Below, piece after piece: positions 1 to 8,331 of a stretch of 64,000 bases of DNA. The DNA lies in assembly GCF_023161965.1 (NCBI RefSeq), contig NZ_JALNTY010000002.1, positions 460,552-524,551 of the forward strand. Reading direction: 5' to 3'. The position numbers were made by a program, and so were the translations under genes. Source of the stretch: Anaerosoma tenue (lineage in GTDB: Bacteria > Actinomycetota > Coriobacteriia > Anaerosomatales > Anaerosomataceae). The notes beneath the pieces are model-generated. The model saw nothing but the letters and a program-made list of their open reading frames with translations, did no database searches and was not told the DNA's origin. Within the stretch, counting starts at the first letter, position 1. Each line of letters starts with the position of its first letter.

Positions 1-2
1 AT

Positions 3-650
3 GACCCCGGGTCGGCCTCGGCCGCCTTCGTTGAGCGCAAGGCGCACGACGTCATCATCGCCACCGGTTACGGTCGGCACGTCGCCAAGGAGCGCTTCGG
101 TTGCGCCGCAGTCACCGAGATCACCGCGTACGGGCTCGGCTCGGCCGCACTGTTCCCCGAGGCCGCATCCGTGCTCGACATCGGCGGGCAGGACACCAAG
201 GTGATCTCACTGGGACAAGCCGGTCGCGTGGTCGACTTCGAGATGAACGACAAGTGTGCGGCAGGCACCGGGAAGTTCCTCGAGGTGATGGCCCGCGCGC
301 TGGGCTTCTCGCTGGAGGACATGGCCGAGAAGGCCCGGGAGGCCCGGGCAGGCATCGCCATCTCGAGCATGTGCACCGTCTTCGCCGAAAGCGAGGTAAC
401 CGGTCTGGTGCACCGTGGTGAGGACCGTGCACGCATCGCGCGAGGTCTGCACGAGGCCATCGCGAAGCGCACCCTCGGTTCCCTCAAGCGTGTGAACGCC
501 CGCGGACCGCTCGTCTTCGCCGGAGGTGTAGCCAAGAACCCGGCGATGGTGGACCTTATCAGCAGCGGATTCGTCGGCGAAGTGTTGGTGCCCGACGAGG
601 CGCAGATCGTCGGCGCGTACGGTGCGGCGCTCAGTGCAGCGCGGGAGTGA
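3..650 (+). CDS. 2-hydroxyacyl-CoA dehydratase activase family protein (5' truncated)
   Basis: The C-terminal 215 residues of an ASKHA-fold ATPase of the HgdC/BadF family are present; the start lies before the window. These proteins use ATP to inject a low-potential electron into a partner Fe-S dehydratase or double-cubane protein. Visible are the phosphate-binding LDIGGQDTK motif, a GGVAKNP motif near the C-terminus, and two cysteines (fragment residues 85, in KCAAGTG, and 124, in SSMCTVF). Their 39-residue spacing equals that of the two [4Fe-4S] ligands of HgdC, so a cluster bridging a homodimer is expected. The reductase or dehydratase partner is not in view, so the substrate is unknown. 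The DsrE-like gene follows after 12 bases and is probably co-transcribed. Confidence 0.9.
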   Translation, partial: DPGSASAAFVERKAHDVIIATGYGRHVAKERFGCAAVTEITAYGLGSAALFPEAASVLDIGGQDTKVISLGQAGRVVDFEMNDKCAAGTGKFLEVMARALGFSLEDMAEKAREARAGIAISSMCTVFAESEVTGLVHRGEDRARIARGLHEAIAKRTLGSLKRVNARGPLVFAGGVAKNPAMVDLISSGFVGEVLVPDEAQIVGAYGAALSAARE

Positions 651-662
651 GAGGAGTATCCG

Positions 663-1001
663 ATGTCGAAGCGGATCATGATCACGAGCGATACGTTTGG
701 GAAGTCGAACGCCGAACTTGGCGCCATCCTTATGCGCAGCTTCCTGGTGTCGCTGGCGCACGAGAGGAACGCGCCGGCCGCCATCATGCTGAACAACGAA
801 GGTGTCAGGCTGGCATGCGAGGGGTCGGAGGCTCTCGACGAGTTGCGTATGCTCGCCGACGCGGGCGTTGTGATCACTGCGTGCGGGACATGTCTGAAGC
901 ACCTGGGGCTCCAGGACAAGCTTGCCGTGGGCGTTGAGGGCACCATGCCCGGACTGGTCGCTGCGGTATGCGGTCCCGACGAGATCGTCACGATCGGCTG
1001 A
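663..1001 (+). CDS. DsrE-family, YedF C-terminal-like protein
   Basis: This 112-residue protein matches the DsrE-like C-terminal half of the selenium-metabolism protein YedF and lacks the N-terminal TusA half. It has an alternating beta/alpha pattern and a conserved CGTC pair (C74, C77), the expected persulfide or redox site. DsrE proteins relay sulfur or selenium, but the acceptor here cannot be told. GAGGAG lies 6 bases before the ATG, and the gene is 12 bases behind the activase, an arrangement consistent with one operon for a sulfur/selenium or Fe-S reductase function. The family call is good; a selenium role is inference. Confidence 0.75.
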   Translation: MSKRIMITSDTFGKSNAELGAILMRSFLVSLAHERNAPAAIMLNNEGVRLACEGSEALDELRMLADAGVVITACGTCLKHLGLQDKLAVGVEGTMPGLVAAVCGPDEIVTIG

Positions 1002-1099
1002 TGGTGGTCCTCCCGGCCATAGAGGGGTGTCCGGCGGTATCTGCACAGGTGCCTGATGGGACTGTTACTCTGGTGCCACCCGAGCCGGAGACCACCTGC

Positions 1100-1804
1100 A
1101 TGCCCTTGTACACCGTCGATCTCCACAACCACACGCCGCTGATCCCCACCGACTACCGTGGGGATGTCTCCACCACGCCGCGCCAGATCGTGGAGCGGGC
1201 GCTTGAGGCGGGCATCGACGTGTGGGGCATCGCCGATCACTGGAGCGTGGGGTACGGCGATCGTGTGGTGGCCGCCGCCGAGGAGGTCTTTGCCGAGACT
1301 GGCCAACGGTTGCTCGTGTTGCCCGGCGCCGAGCTGCGGATACGCCACCAGGACGAGGAGACCCACATGGTGGCGCTCTTCCCGCCGCATGAAGAGGTCG
1401 AGCGGTTCGGTACGCTCCTCGGCTCGTTGGGCCTTGAGGATCCGGTCGCCCCGCTCGACCAGCTTCCCTGCTTCGCACACGATCGCGACCCGCTCGAGGT
1501 GGCACGGCTCGTGGACGAGGCCGGCGGTCTGTGTCACATCGGACACGTGGACCGCACCTTCGGCGAGTACTGCTTCATCGAATCCGACCTGGTGCACGAC
1601 CTGGCCGAGTGCGAGCACGTGTCGGCCGTGGAGCTGATCGATCATGGCTCGCGCGAGCGGTTCAGGGACGGACTTGCGATCGCGCACATCTCCTCATCGG
1701 ACTCGCACTCGCTCGAGGAGATGGGTCGACGCACCGCGGTGCTGGAGATGCCGGAGCTCTCCTTCGAGGGTCTGCGATCTGCGTTCGGGGCTGCCCGCGG
1801 CTAG
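1100..1804 (+). CDS. PHP-domain metal-dependent phosphoesterase
   Basis: A 234-residue PHP-superfamily protein. The metal-binding motifs appear in order: DLHNHT (H9, H11), IADHWS, an internal GAELR acidic motif, IGHVD, and SSSDSHS near the C-terminus. A trinuclear metal site and phosphoester hydrolysis are expected for the family; the substrate is unknown. An upstream extension of the frame exists, but the ATG at 1100 has GGAG 9 bases before it and begins directly with the first PHP strand. The stop codon overlaps the stop of the convergent mutase gene through a shared CTAG. Confidence 0.82.
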   Translation: MPLYTVDLHNHTPLIPTDYRGDVSTTPRQIVERALEAGIDVWGIADHWSVGYGDRVVAAAEEVFAETGQRLLVLPGAELRIRHQDEETHMVALFPPHEEVERFGTLLGSLGLEDPVAPLDQLPCFAHDRDPLEVARLVDEAGGLCHIGHVDRTFGEYCFIESDLVHDLAECEHVSAVELIDHGSRERFRDGLAIAHISSSDSHSLEEMGRRTAVLEMPELSFEGLRSAFGAARG

Positions 1805-3144
1805 TCGCGTGCGCTGAGCGGCTTCAGGTCTTCGGCGCGGGGGATGCCGAGCGCCAGGTGCCCCGTGATCCGATCGGCGAGGAACGCCGAGCGGTCCGCC
1901 GCATCGAGCGCGAGCGGCAGGACATCACCGCCCCGGAGCACGCCGAGCGAGCCGTGGGCACACGAGGTCTCTCCGTAGGCGGTGACTTCGTCGGCTCCCG
2001 CGACGCCGCCCGCGATGAGCAACGGCACCGCGCCACCGCCGTGGTAGAGAGGACCGGCGGCGGGCGTCTGGTGGTCGGGACAGACCGCGACGACGATCTC
2101 ATCGCGCTCCACCAGTGGCACGAGCGGCGCGAGTGCGCGGTCGACCGCTGCGATCACCTCGGCCTTGCGTGCGGGGTCCTTGCGGTGGCCGGCCATGTCG
2201 GTCCGCTTCGTATGCAGATGGACGAAGTCGTAGCCCTCGGCCATGAGCTCGAGTGCCGCGTGCACGCGCACAGCCACATCGGCCTCGGGATCGCGCGCGG
2301 TGCCGAACTCGCGGTGGTGGAGCCCGACAGCGGCGCCGAGTCCCTTGTACAGCGGACCCGAGCCGAGTGTGACGCCCCGCATGCTGAACCGGAGCGGGAA
2401 GGGTGTGAACCGCGCCGGAGCGCCCGCCCATTTCACGAGCATGGCGTCGAGGGGACGGCCGGTGAGCACCGTACGCGATCGTCGGATCCACTCGTTGAGC
2501 ACGCGCGCCGTGTGATCCGCGGCGTCTGCGTCCGGCGCCTCCTCAAGCGGCAGCACCGCGAGGACGGTGGTGTCGGCGTGCAGCGGGTCGGCGTCGCTGA
2601 CGTGATGGGAAAGAGAGCGCCCGTCGAGCGGGCGCAAGAAGAGCAGCCCCTGCAGAGCGCCCGTGTGCACGAAACGGAGCGAGACGCCGTCGATCTCAGC
2701 GTCCAGCGTGGTGTCTGCGAGATACGCGGCCTCCCCCGTGCGAGGGTCGGGCCGCTCGTCGATCCACAGCATGCCGTCACGCTCGGTTACCCGGGTGGCA
2801 TTGGCGCGCACCACCACCTCGCCGGGCGCCGGTGCGTATCCCTCGCCAAGCGCTTCCAGCAGGCCGCGCCCGGGAAACTCCTCCGGTGCGTATCCGAACA
2901 GAGCGAAGTGCGCCTGGTGGGAGCTGGGAGCAAGTCCGGGGCCGACCGGGTAGAGCAGGCCGGTCCGTCCGAGCGAGGCGAGCGCGTCAAGGTTCGGGGT
3001 GCGGGCGGCCTCTATGGGCGTGCGCGCACGCGGTGATCCGCCCGGGACCCCCGGTATGTCGCCTGCGAGCTCGGGGTACGGCCGATCGCCGGCCCCGTCC
3101 GGGACCACGAGGATGATCGGGCGATGTGGGTGCGTGCCGGGCAT
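1801..3144 (-). CDS. apgM: 2,3-bisphosphoglycerate-independent phosphoglycerate mutase, archaeal type
   Basis: A 447-residue member of the alkaline phosphatase superfamily resembling archaeal-type iPGM. It interconverts 3- and 2-phosphoglycerate in cytosolic glycolysis and gluconeogenesis. The N-terminal VVPDGAGD metal motif, the ARTPNLDALA segment, the SHQAHFALFGY segment and a late DHQTP metal ligand motif fit the family, as does the length. GGAGG lies 8 bases before the ATG. The gene is monocistronic and converges on the PHP gene with a 4-base stop overlap. Confidence 0.88.
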   Translation of the reverse strand: MPGTHPHRPIILVVPDGAGDRPYPELAGDIPGVPGGSPRARTPIEAARTPNLDALASLGRTGLLYPVGPGLAPSSHQAHFALFGYAPEEFPGRGLLEALGEGYAPAPGEVVVRANATRVTERDGMLWIDERPDPRTGEAAYLADTTLDAEIDGVSLRFVHTGALQGLLFLRPLDGRSLSHHVSDADPLHADTTVLAVLPLEEAPDADAADHTARVLNEWIRRSRTVLTGRPLDAMLVKWAGAPARFTPFPLRFSMRGVTLGSGPLYKGLGAAVGLHHREFGTARDPEADVAVRVHAALELMAEGYDFVHLHTKRTDMAGHRKDPARKAEVIAAVDRALAPLVPLVERDEIVVAVCPDHQTPAAGPLYHGGGAVPLLIAGGVAGADEVTAYGETSCAHGSLGVLRGGDVLPLALDAADRSAFLADRITGHLALGIPRAEDLKPLSARD

Positions 3145-3232
3145 CGCGTGCCTCCTTGGTCCCCGTGCGCCAGCCGGTCCGCTCGGGCTAGTATGTCACA
3201 GGGGACTGTCATCACGGCGAGGGGAGAGCGGC

Positions 3233-4021
3233 ATGGATCACGCGCGGGAGGATGAGATCGGCCGTCGGGCACGCGAGCGCTTCGGGCCACGTGCCGATGC
3301 GTATCGCGAGAGTCCCACCCACGCCGGAGGTCATGACCTCGACCTTCTGATCGAATGGCTGCAGCCGCGGCCTGCCGAGCGCGCACTCGACGTCGCCACG
3401 GGTGGAGGCCACGTGGCCCTCGCGCTGGCGCGCAGCGGCGCCGACGTGGACGCCTGCGACATCACTCCCGAGATGCTGGAAGCGGCCGGACGGCTCCTGG
3501 CCGACAACGACTGCACGGCGACGTTCGCCGTGGCCGAGGCGACCGGCCTGCCGTATCCGGACGCCACGTTCGACATCGTGACGTGCCGGATCGCCGCACA
3601 CCATTTCCCTGACGCCCAGGCGTTCTTCACCGAGGCGGCGCGCGTACTCAAACCGGGTGGCAGGCTCGGCTTCCAGGATCAGACCCTCCCGCCGGAGGGT
3701 CCGTCGGCGGTGCTGACCGACGCGTTCGAGCGCACCAGGGACCGGAGTCACAACCAGGCATACAACGTGGATGGCTGGGTCACGATGATCGAGCGCGCGG
3801 GGCTCGAGGTCGAGCACACCGAGTTGGTGGACAAGCGTCACGACTTCGCCGACTGGACCTCACGCCAGGACTGCGATGAGGCCACTGTGGCAAGCCTGTA
3901 CGAGCAGATGAGCGAGGCGCCGGAAGGGATGCGTCGCTGGCTGGAGCCCGGGTACGAGGGGGAGAGGCTCGTATCGTTCCGCAACCGGCACGTGGTGGTG
4001 CTTGCACGCAAGCCTGCGTGA
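3233..4021 (+). CDS. Class I SAM-dependent methyltransferase
   Basis: A 262-residue protein with a Rossmann-fold methyltransferase core: motif I LDVATGGGHVALAL near residue 50, an acidic DITPEML strand end, and a post-motif segment DIVTCRIAAHHF followed by ARVLKPGGRL. It resembles the UbiE/Methyltransf_11 group, which methylates quinones, small molecules or lipids; the acceptor cannot be assigned. The chosen ATG has a purine-rich GGGGAGAG site just upstream; the frame continues upstream without a better start. It stands alone between the mutase and the molybdopterin lipoprotein. Confidence 0.85.
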   Translation: MDHAREDEIGRRARERFGPRADAYRESPTHAGGHDLDLLIEWLQPRPAERALDVATGGGHVALALARSGADVDACDITPEMLEAAGRLLADNDCTATFAVAEATGLPYPDATFDIVTCRIAAHHFPDAQAFFTEAARVLKPGGRLGFQDQTLPPEGPSAVLTDAFERTRDRSHNQAYNVDGWVTMIERAGLEVEHTELVDKRHDFADWTSRQDCDEATVASLYEQMSEAPEGMRRWLEPGYEGERLVSFRNRHVVVLARKPA

Positions 4022-4089
4022 GCGAAGGTCGCGCGCACTCCCGTTGGGGAATGAACCACTGACGGCGAACGCACGACGCGGAGGACCCC

Positions 4090-4764
4090 GTGAACGTCCG
4101 GACAGCGCTGATCTGCACGCTCGCGATGCTCGCTCTCTCACTCGGCGGCTGTGCCGGTGAGGAGGCGCCGGATGCCGGCCCCGTCAGGCTCGACGACGTG
4201 GAGGTGTTCGAGTACGAGGGCGAGCGTCTCGACTCGCCGGACGACTTCCGAGAGAACTCGATCGCCGGCCCGCAGGATGTCGACGTCGACGAGTACCGTC
4301 TGCGGGTGACCGGCCTGGTGGATGATCCTGCCGAGTACACCTACTCCGAGGTGACGAGCGGCTTTCCCGCCTACGAGAAGGTGGTGCAGCTCGACTGCGT
4401 GGAGGGCTGGAGCGCCAGGGTGCTCTGGGGCGGGGTGCTGGTGCGAGACATCCTGGACGCGTCCGGGGTGCAGGACGGCGCGCGAAGCGTGGTGTTCCGC
4501 GCGGTGGACGGCTACACAACCTCGTTCCCGGTGGAGTACCTCTACGACAACGACATCGTCCTCGCCTACTCGATGAACGACGAGATCCTGCGCCCAGAGC
4601 GCGGCTTTCCGTTCCAGGTGGTGGCCGAGGACAAGTGGGGTTACAAATGGTGCAAGTGGGTCGAGGCTATCGAGCTGGTGGCCGATGAGGATCCGGGCGG
4701 TTACTGGGAGGACCGCGGGTATGCCAACGACGGGGACCGCGACAAGTCGTTCTTCGGGGACTGA
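4090..4764 (+). CDS. Molybdopterin-dependent oxidoreductase-type lipoprotein (SUOX Mo-Pt domain)
   Basis: A 224-residue exported lipoprotein. A hydrophobic signal ends in a lipobox LGGC, followed by an acidic linker and a compact oxidoreductase molybdopterin-binding domain of the sulfite oxidase/MsrP class. The single cysteine in QLDCVEGWSA is where the molybdenum-coordinating cysteine of the family sits, and the ARVLWGGVLVRDIL and WGYKWCKWVEAIEL segments are typical. Periplasmic-face reduction or oxidation of a small substrate is likely, but no haem partner subunit is adjacent. The start is GTG with an upstream GGAGG. MscL follows after 15 bases. Confidence 0.82.
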   Translation: MNVRTALICTLAMLALSLGGCAGEEAPDAGPVRLDDVEVFEYEGERLDSPDDFRENSIAGPQDVDVDEYRLRVTGLVDDPAEYTYSEVTSGFPAYEKVVQLDCVEGWSARVLWGGVLVRDILDASGVQDGARSVVFRAVDGYTTSFPVEYLYDNDIVLAYSMNDEILRPERGFPFQVVAEDKWGYKWCKWVEAIELVADEDPGGYWEDRGYANDGDRDKSFFGD

Positions 4765-4779
4765 GCGAGGAGGCGTGTG

Positions 4780-5223
4780 ATGCTCAAGGAGTTCAAGGAG
4801 TTTGCGATCAAGGGCAACATGGTCGACCTGGCGATCGGCGTCATCATCGGCGGAGCGTTCGGCGCCGTGGTCAGCTCGCTCGTGAACGACCTGGTGATGC
4901 CGCTCGTGGGCGCCCTGCTCGGCGGAACCGATTTCACCAACATGTTCTGGGTGGTCACCGAGGGCGCCACGCCCGGACCGTATGCAACACTCGCGGCCGC
5001 CACCGAGGCGGGCGCCGCCACCCTGAACTACGGCGTCTTCATCAACACGGTCATCAACTTCCTGATCATCGCCTGGGCGATCTTCTTCGTGGTGAAAGCC
5101 ATGAACAACATGCGCAAGAAGGAAGAGGCCGAGGAAGCGGTCACCACCAAGGAGTGTCCGTACTGCAAGAGCCAGATCGCCCTCGACGCCACCCGGTGTC
5201 CATCCTGCACGAGCGAGCTCTAG
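4780..5223 (+). CDS. mscL: Large-conductance mechanosensitive channel with C-terminal zinc ribbon
   Basis: A 147-residue homologue of MscL, the pentameric membrane pore that opens under hypo-osmotic tension. The N-terminal amphipathic helix and first transmembrane segment ([20 protein letters not shown]), the periplasmic loop and the second transmembrane segment (around residues 85-107) are intact. In place of the usual short cytoplasmic helix tail there is a zinc-ribbon motif, C126-x2-C129 and C140-x2-C143. GAGGAGG lies 6 bases before the ATG; a GTG codon immediately upstream is in frame but less well placed. Confidence 0.93.
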   Translation: MLKEFKEFAIKGNMVDLAIGVIIGGAFGAVVSSLVNDLVMPLVGALLGGTDFTNMFWVVTEGATPGPYATLAAATEAGAATLNYGVFINTVINFLIIAWAIFFVVKAMNNMRKKEEAEEAVTTKECPYCKSQIALDATRCPSCTSEL

Positions 5224-5230
5224 CCGCGGA

Positions 5231-5974
5231 TCAGTCCTCCAGCAGCCTCCGCACCACAGCGTTGAAGTCGGCGGCGGGCGCCCCTTCGCGTTCCGCCCGC
5301 CAGGCGTCGATCACGGCCCTGCCGACCGGCTCGAAGAAGCCGGTCAGGTAGCGCTCGTAGGCGTCTTCGTCGTAGGTGACGGATCCATCGAAGTTGACGT
5401 AGTTGCCCGAGAGCTGACAGCCGAGTTGGCCCTGCTCCTGCTCCCACGCGTGACCGGTGAGATCGGCGACCTCGGCGCCGGACAGACCGCGTATGGGCTG
5501 CAGGAGCGGTACGCCGGCGTATCCGAGCACGCGGATGGAGGCGTCGATGCTCTGCGGGGTCTGCGAGAGCTTGATGCGCCCGTCATGGGTGTCCCGCTCG
5601 CCCGAGATCACCGGCGCGTCGCCGTGCGACCAGGAGAGCGGTATGCGCAGGAGGTGCAGGTACAGGTGGCATGCGAGACACGGTGAGAACGTCACGCCGA
5701 AGCGCTGCCTCAGTTCGGCCGCCGGACGGGCGTTCATCGCAGACCAGAGGGCCGGGTCGGAGAGGGCCACCGGTTCGTGCACCACGGTATCGGCCGGAAC
5801 GAGCGATCGGAGCACCGACACCGCCCGCGCCGGTGCGTCGCGGTCGCCGGTCTCGGTGCCCGTGAACGCCACGGTGGGCACCAGTTCGTGGAATCCGTGA
5901 TCGCGGGTCGCCGCCACGGCCGCGGCCACGCTGTCACGGCCGGCGATCTCCACGATGGCAAGCGGTGTCTTCAT
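5231..5974 (-). CDS. PP-loop ATPase-like protein of unknown function
   Basis: A 247-residue protein resembling the adenine-nucleotide alpha-hydrolase (PP-loop) superfamily. Residues 9-15 (EIAGRDS) sit where the SGGxDS pyrophosphate loop is expected. A CxxC pair (C99, C102) precedes a helix, then ISGERDTHDGRIKLSQ (123-138) resembles the second half of tRNA- or cofactor-thiolating PP-loop enzymes. Such enzymes adenylate a substrate; none can be named. The frame runs far upstream, antisense to the trehalose gene, but only the region from the ATG at 5974 shows protein-like composition. It is divergent from the trehalose operon with about 150 bases between. Confidence 0.6.
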   Translation of the reverse strand: MKTPLAIVEIAGRDSVAAAVAATRDHGFHELVPTVAFTGTETGDRDAPARAVSVLRSLVPADTVVHEPVALSDPALWSAMNARPAAELRQRFGVTFSPCLACHLYLHLLRIPLSWSHGDAPVISGERDTHDGRIKLSQTPQSIDASIRVLGYAGVPLLQPIRGLSGAEVADLTGHAWEQEQGQLGCQLSGNYVNFDGSVTYDEDAYERYLTGFFEPVGRAVIDAWRAEREGAPAADFNAVVRRLLED

Positions 5975-6121
5975 ACATAGAGTGTACCCGAGCCGCCCGC
6001 GCGTTGCGCGGTGGCGCCACCGCTCTGAGCAGCGCGTATGGTAGTGTTGAAGCACGGAACCAGCCGGAGGGGACCTCGAGGAACCGGGTGGTGTGCCGTC
6101 TGATCGTCCCCGGATCCAGCC

Positions 6122-8317
6122 ATGGAACGTCTGATACTCGTCTCCAATCGTTTGCCGGTGAGCATCGACCACGACGAGGAGCGTGGATTCACGTTCACGC
6201 CCAGCGTCGGCGGGCTGGCGACCGGACTCAGCTCGTTCCACGCCGACCACGAAAGCCGCTGGGTCGGTTGGGCCGATGTCGATGCGGCGGAACTCGGCGA
6301 TGCTGGCATCGAACACGTGCGCGACACGCTCGACCGGGAGCACGGCTGCACTCCGGTCTTCCTGAGCGCCGAGGACGCCGCGGGCTTCTACGAGGGCTTC
6401 TCCAACAGCACGATCTGGCCGCTGTTCCACCACTTCACCCAGTACGCCGAGTTCGACAGTGCCACGTGGGAGAGCTACGTGAAGGTGAACCGGACCTTCT
6501 GCGACGCCGTGCTGGCGGTGGCCCGGCCCGGAGACACCATCTGGGTGCAGGACTATCAACTGATGCTCTTGCCCGCGATGCTGCGCGAGCGGATGCCCGG
6601 GGTGCGGATAGGGTGGTTCCTGCACATCCCCTTCCCGAGCTTCGAGATATTCCGCATGCTTCCGTGGCGGCGCGAGGTGCTCGAGGGGCTGCTCGGCGCC
6701 GACCTCATCGGCTTCCACACTTACGACTACGCCCGGCACTTCTTCGGTAGTTGTCGTCGTCTGCTGGGGCTTGAGGAGCAGATGGGACGCATGCTGGTGG
6801 ACGGCCGCCTGGTGTTGGTGGACGCGTTCCCGATGGGGATCGACTACGAGCGCTATCGCGACGCGGCGCGGACACCCGAGGCACGGGCCGAGGCGGAGCG
6901 GATCGGCATGCGAACCGGTGATGGCAGCGTGGTTCTCTCGATCGACCGGCTGGACTACTCGAAGGGCATCCCCGGACGTCTGCGCGCCTTCGGGGCGTTC
7001 CTTGAGCGGTACCCCGAATGGCTGGGCCGGGTCACGATGGTGGCGGTGGCCGTTCCTTCGCGCGAGAACGTGGAGACGTACCGGCAGCTCAAGACCGAGG
7101 TCGATGAGCTGGTGGGTGGCATCAACGGACGGTTCGGCACGATCGAGTGGACGCCGATACGCTATTTGTACCGGTCGCTCCCGTTCCACGCGCTCGCGGG
7201 TCTGTACGGTGCAGCGGATGTTGCGCTGGTGACGCCGCTCCGTGATGGGATGAACCTCATAGCCAAGGAATATCTCGCGGCGCACGACGACGGCGCCGGC
7301 GTGCTTGTGCTTTCGGAGATGGCCGGCGCCGCCCGAGAGCTCGGCGAGGCGCTTCTGGTGAACCCCTTCGACCTCGACCAGGTGGTCGAGGCGCTCCATC
7401 GGGCGCTGGTGATGGACGAGGACGAAGCCAGGGCGCGCAATGCGCTCATGCAGCGGCGCATCAAGCGGTACACGGTCACCAAGTGGGCGGAGGAGTTCTT
7501 GGAAGGGCTGAAGCGCATCACGGACGAGCAGGAAGGCCTCGACGCGCGGCTCCTCGACACACCGCAGCACGACCAGCTGCTGCAGGAGTACCGGGACGCC
7601 GGACACCGGCTCGTGCTGCTCGACTACGACGGCACATTGATGCCGTTCGCGCCGCGCCCCGAAGACGTCGCCCCCAGCGACGACGTTCGGCGCATCGTGC
7701 GGACGCTGAGCGAGGATCCGGCCAACGAGGTGGTGATCGTGTCGGGCCGCGACCGCGAGACGCTCGAGGCGTGGCTCGGCGACCTGGACGTGGACATCGT
7801 GGCCGAGCATGGCGTGTGGCTGCGAGGGCGCAGCGGCGAGTGGGTGACGATCGAGCCCATGTCCGACGCGTGGAAGCCACGTGTGGCGGCGCTGCTCGAG
7901 ATGTTCGTGGACCGCACCCCCGGCTCGTTCGTGGAGGAGAAGGACTTCTCTCTCGTCTGGCATTATCGCCAGGTGAACGGTGAGATGGCCGAGACGCGCG
8001 TACTCGAACTCAAGGCGGCGCTCGCGAGCGTGGTGACCGACTGGGGGCTCGCCGTCATGGACGGCAACAAGGTCTTGGAGATCAAGGCCGCCAACGTGGA
8101 CAAAGGGCGCGCAGCCCACCGATGGATGTGCCGCGAGGACCTCGACTTCATCCTTGCGCTGGGCGACGACAGGACAGATGAGGATGTGTTCGAGGCCGCA
8201 CCGGAAGGCGCGTGGACCATCAAGGTCGGGCCGGGTCCCACGCAGGCCCGGAACTCGGTGCGTGGTGTGGGGGACGTCCGATCGCTGCTCACCCGGCTCG
8301 CCGGGATCGACTCCTGA
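6122..8317 (+). CDS. otsAB: Bifunctional trehalose-6-phosphate synthase/phosphatase
   Basis: A 731-residue fusion. Residues 1 to about 470 are a GT20 trehalose-6-phosphate synthase (opening RLILVSNRLPV, then SVGGLATGL, VQDYQLMLLP, LDYSKGIPGRLRAF and a late GMNLIAKEY motif), which joins UDP- or ADP-glucose to glucose-6-phosphate. Residues from about 490 are a HAD-type trehalose-6-phosphate phosphatase, with the nucleophile and acid in LDYDGT (D501, D503) and a late GDDRTDEDVF metal motif. Together they make trehalose in the cytosol for desiccation and salt protection. Bacterial enzymes are usually separate, so the fusion is notable. TreT follows after 14 bases. Confidence 0.95.
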   Translation: MERLILVSNRLPVSIDHDEERGFTFTPSVGGLATGLSSFHADHESRWVGWADVDAAELGDAGIEHVRDTLDREHGCTPVFLSAEDAAGFYEGFSNSTIWPLFHHFTQYAEFDSATWESYVKVNRTFCDAVLAVARPGDTIWVQDYQLMLLPAMLRERMPGVRIGWFLHIPFPSFEIFRMLPWRREVLEGLLGADLIGFHTYDYARHFFGSCRRLLGLEEQMGRMLVDGRLVLVDAFPMGIDYERYRDAARTPEARAEAERIGMRTGDGSVVLSIDRLDYSKGIPGRLRAFGAFLERYPEWLGRVTMVAVAVPSRENVETYRQLKTEVDELVGGINGRFGTIEWTPIRYLYRSLPFHALAGLYGAADVALVTPLRDGMNLIAKEYLAAHDDGAGVLVLSEMAGAARELGEALLVNPFDLDQVVEALHRALVMDEDEARARNALMQRRIKRYTVTKWAEEFLEGLKRITDEQEGLDARLLDTPQHDQLLQEYRDAGHRLVLLDYDGTLMPFAPRPEDVAPSDDVRRIVRTLSEDPANEVVIVSGRDRETLEAWLGDLDVDIVAEHGVWLRGRSGEWVTIEPMSDAWKPRVAALLEMFVDRTPGSFVEEKDFSLVWHYRQVNGEMAETRVLELKAALASVVTDWGLAVMDGNKVLEIKAANVDKGRAAHRWMCREDLDFILALGDDRTDEDVFEAAPEGAWTIKVGPGPTQARNSVRGVGDVRSLLTRLAGIDS

Positions 8318-8331
8318 GAGGATGAACGTCA

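Noticed and set aside
68-1687. 539-residue open frame antisense to the activase, DsrE and PHP genes
   Set aside because: Composition is His/Arg/Ala-rich with no domain; three well-supported genes lie on the other strand. High GC produces long shadow frames.
5975-8119. Upstream 715-codon extension of the PP-loop-like gene
   Set aside because: It runs antisense through the OtsA-OtsB gene with shadow-type composition; the proper start at 5974 begins the conserved part.
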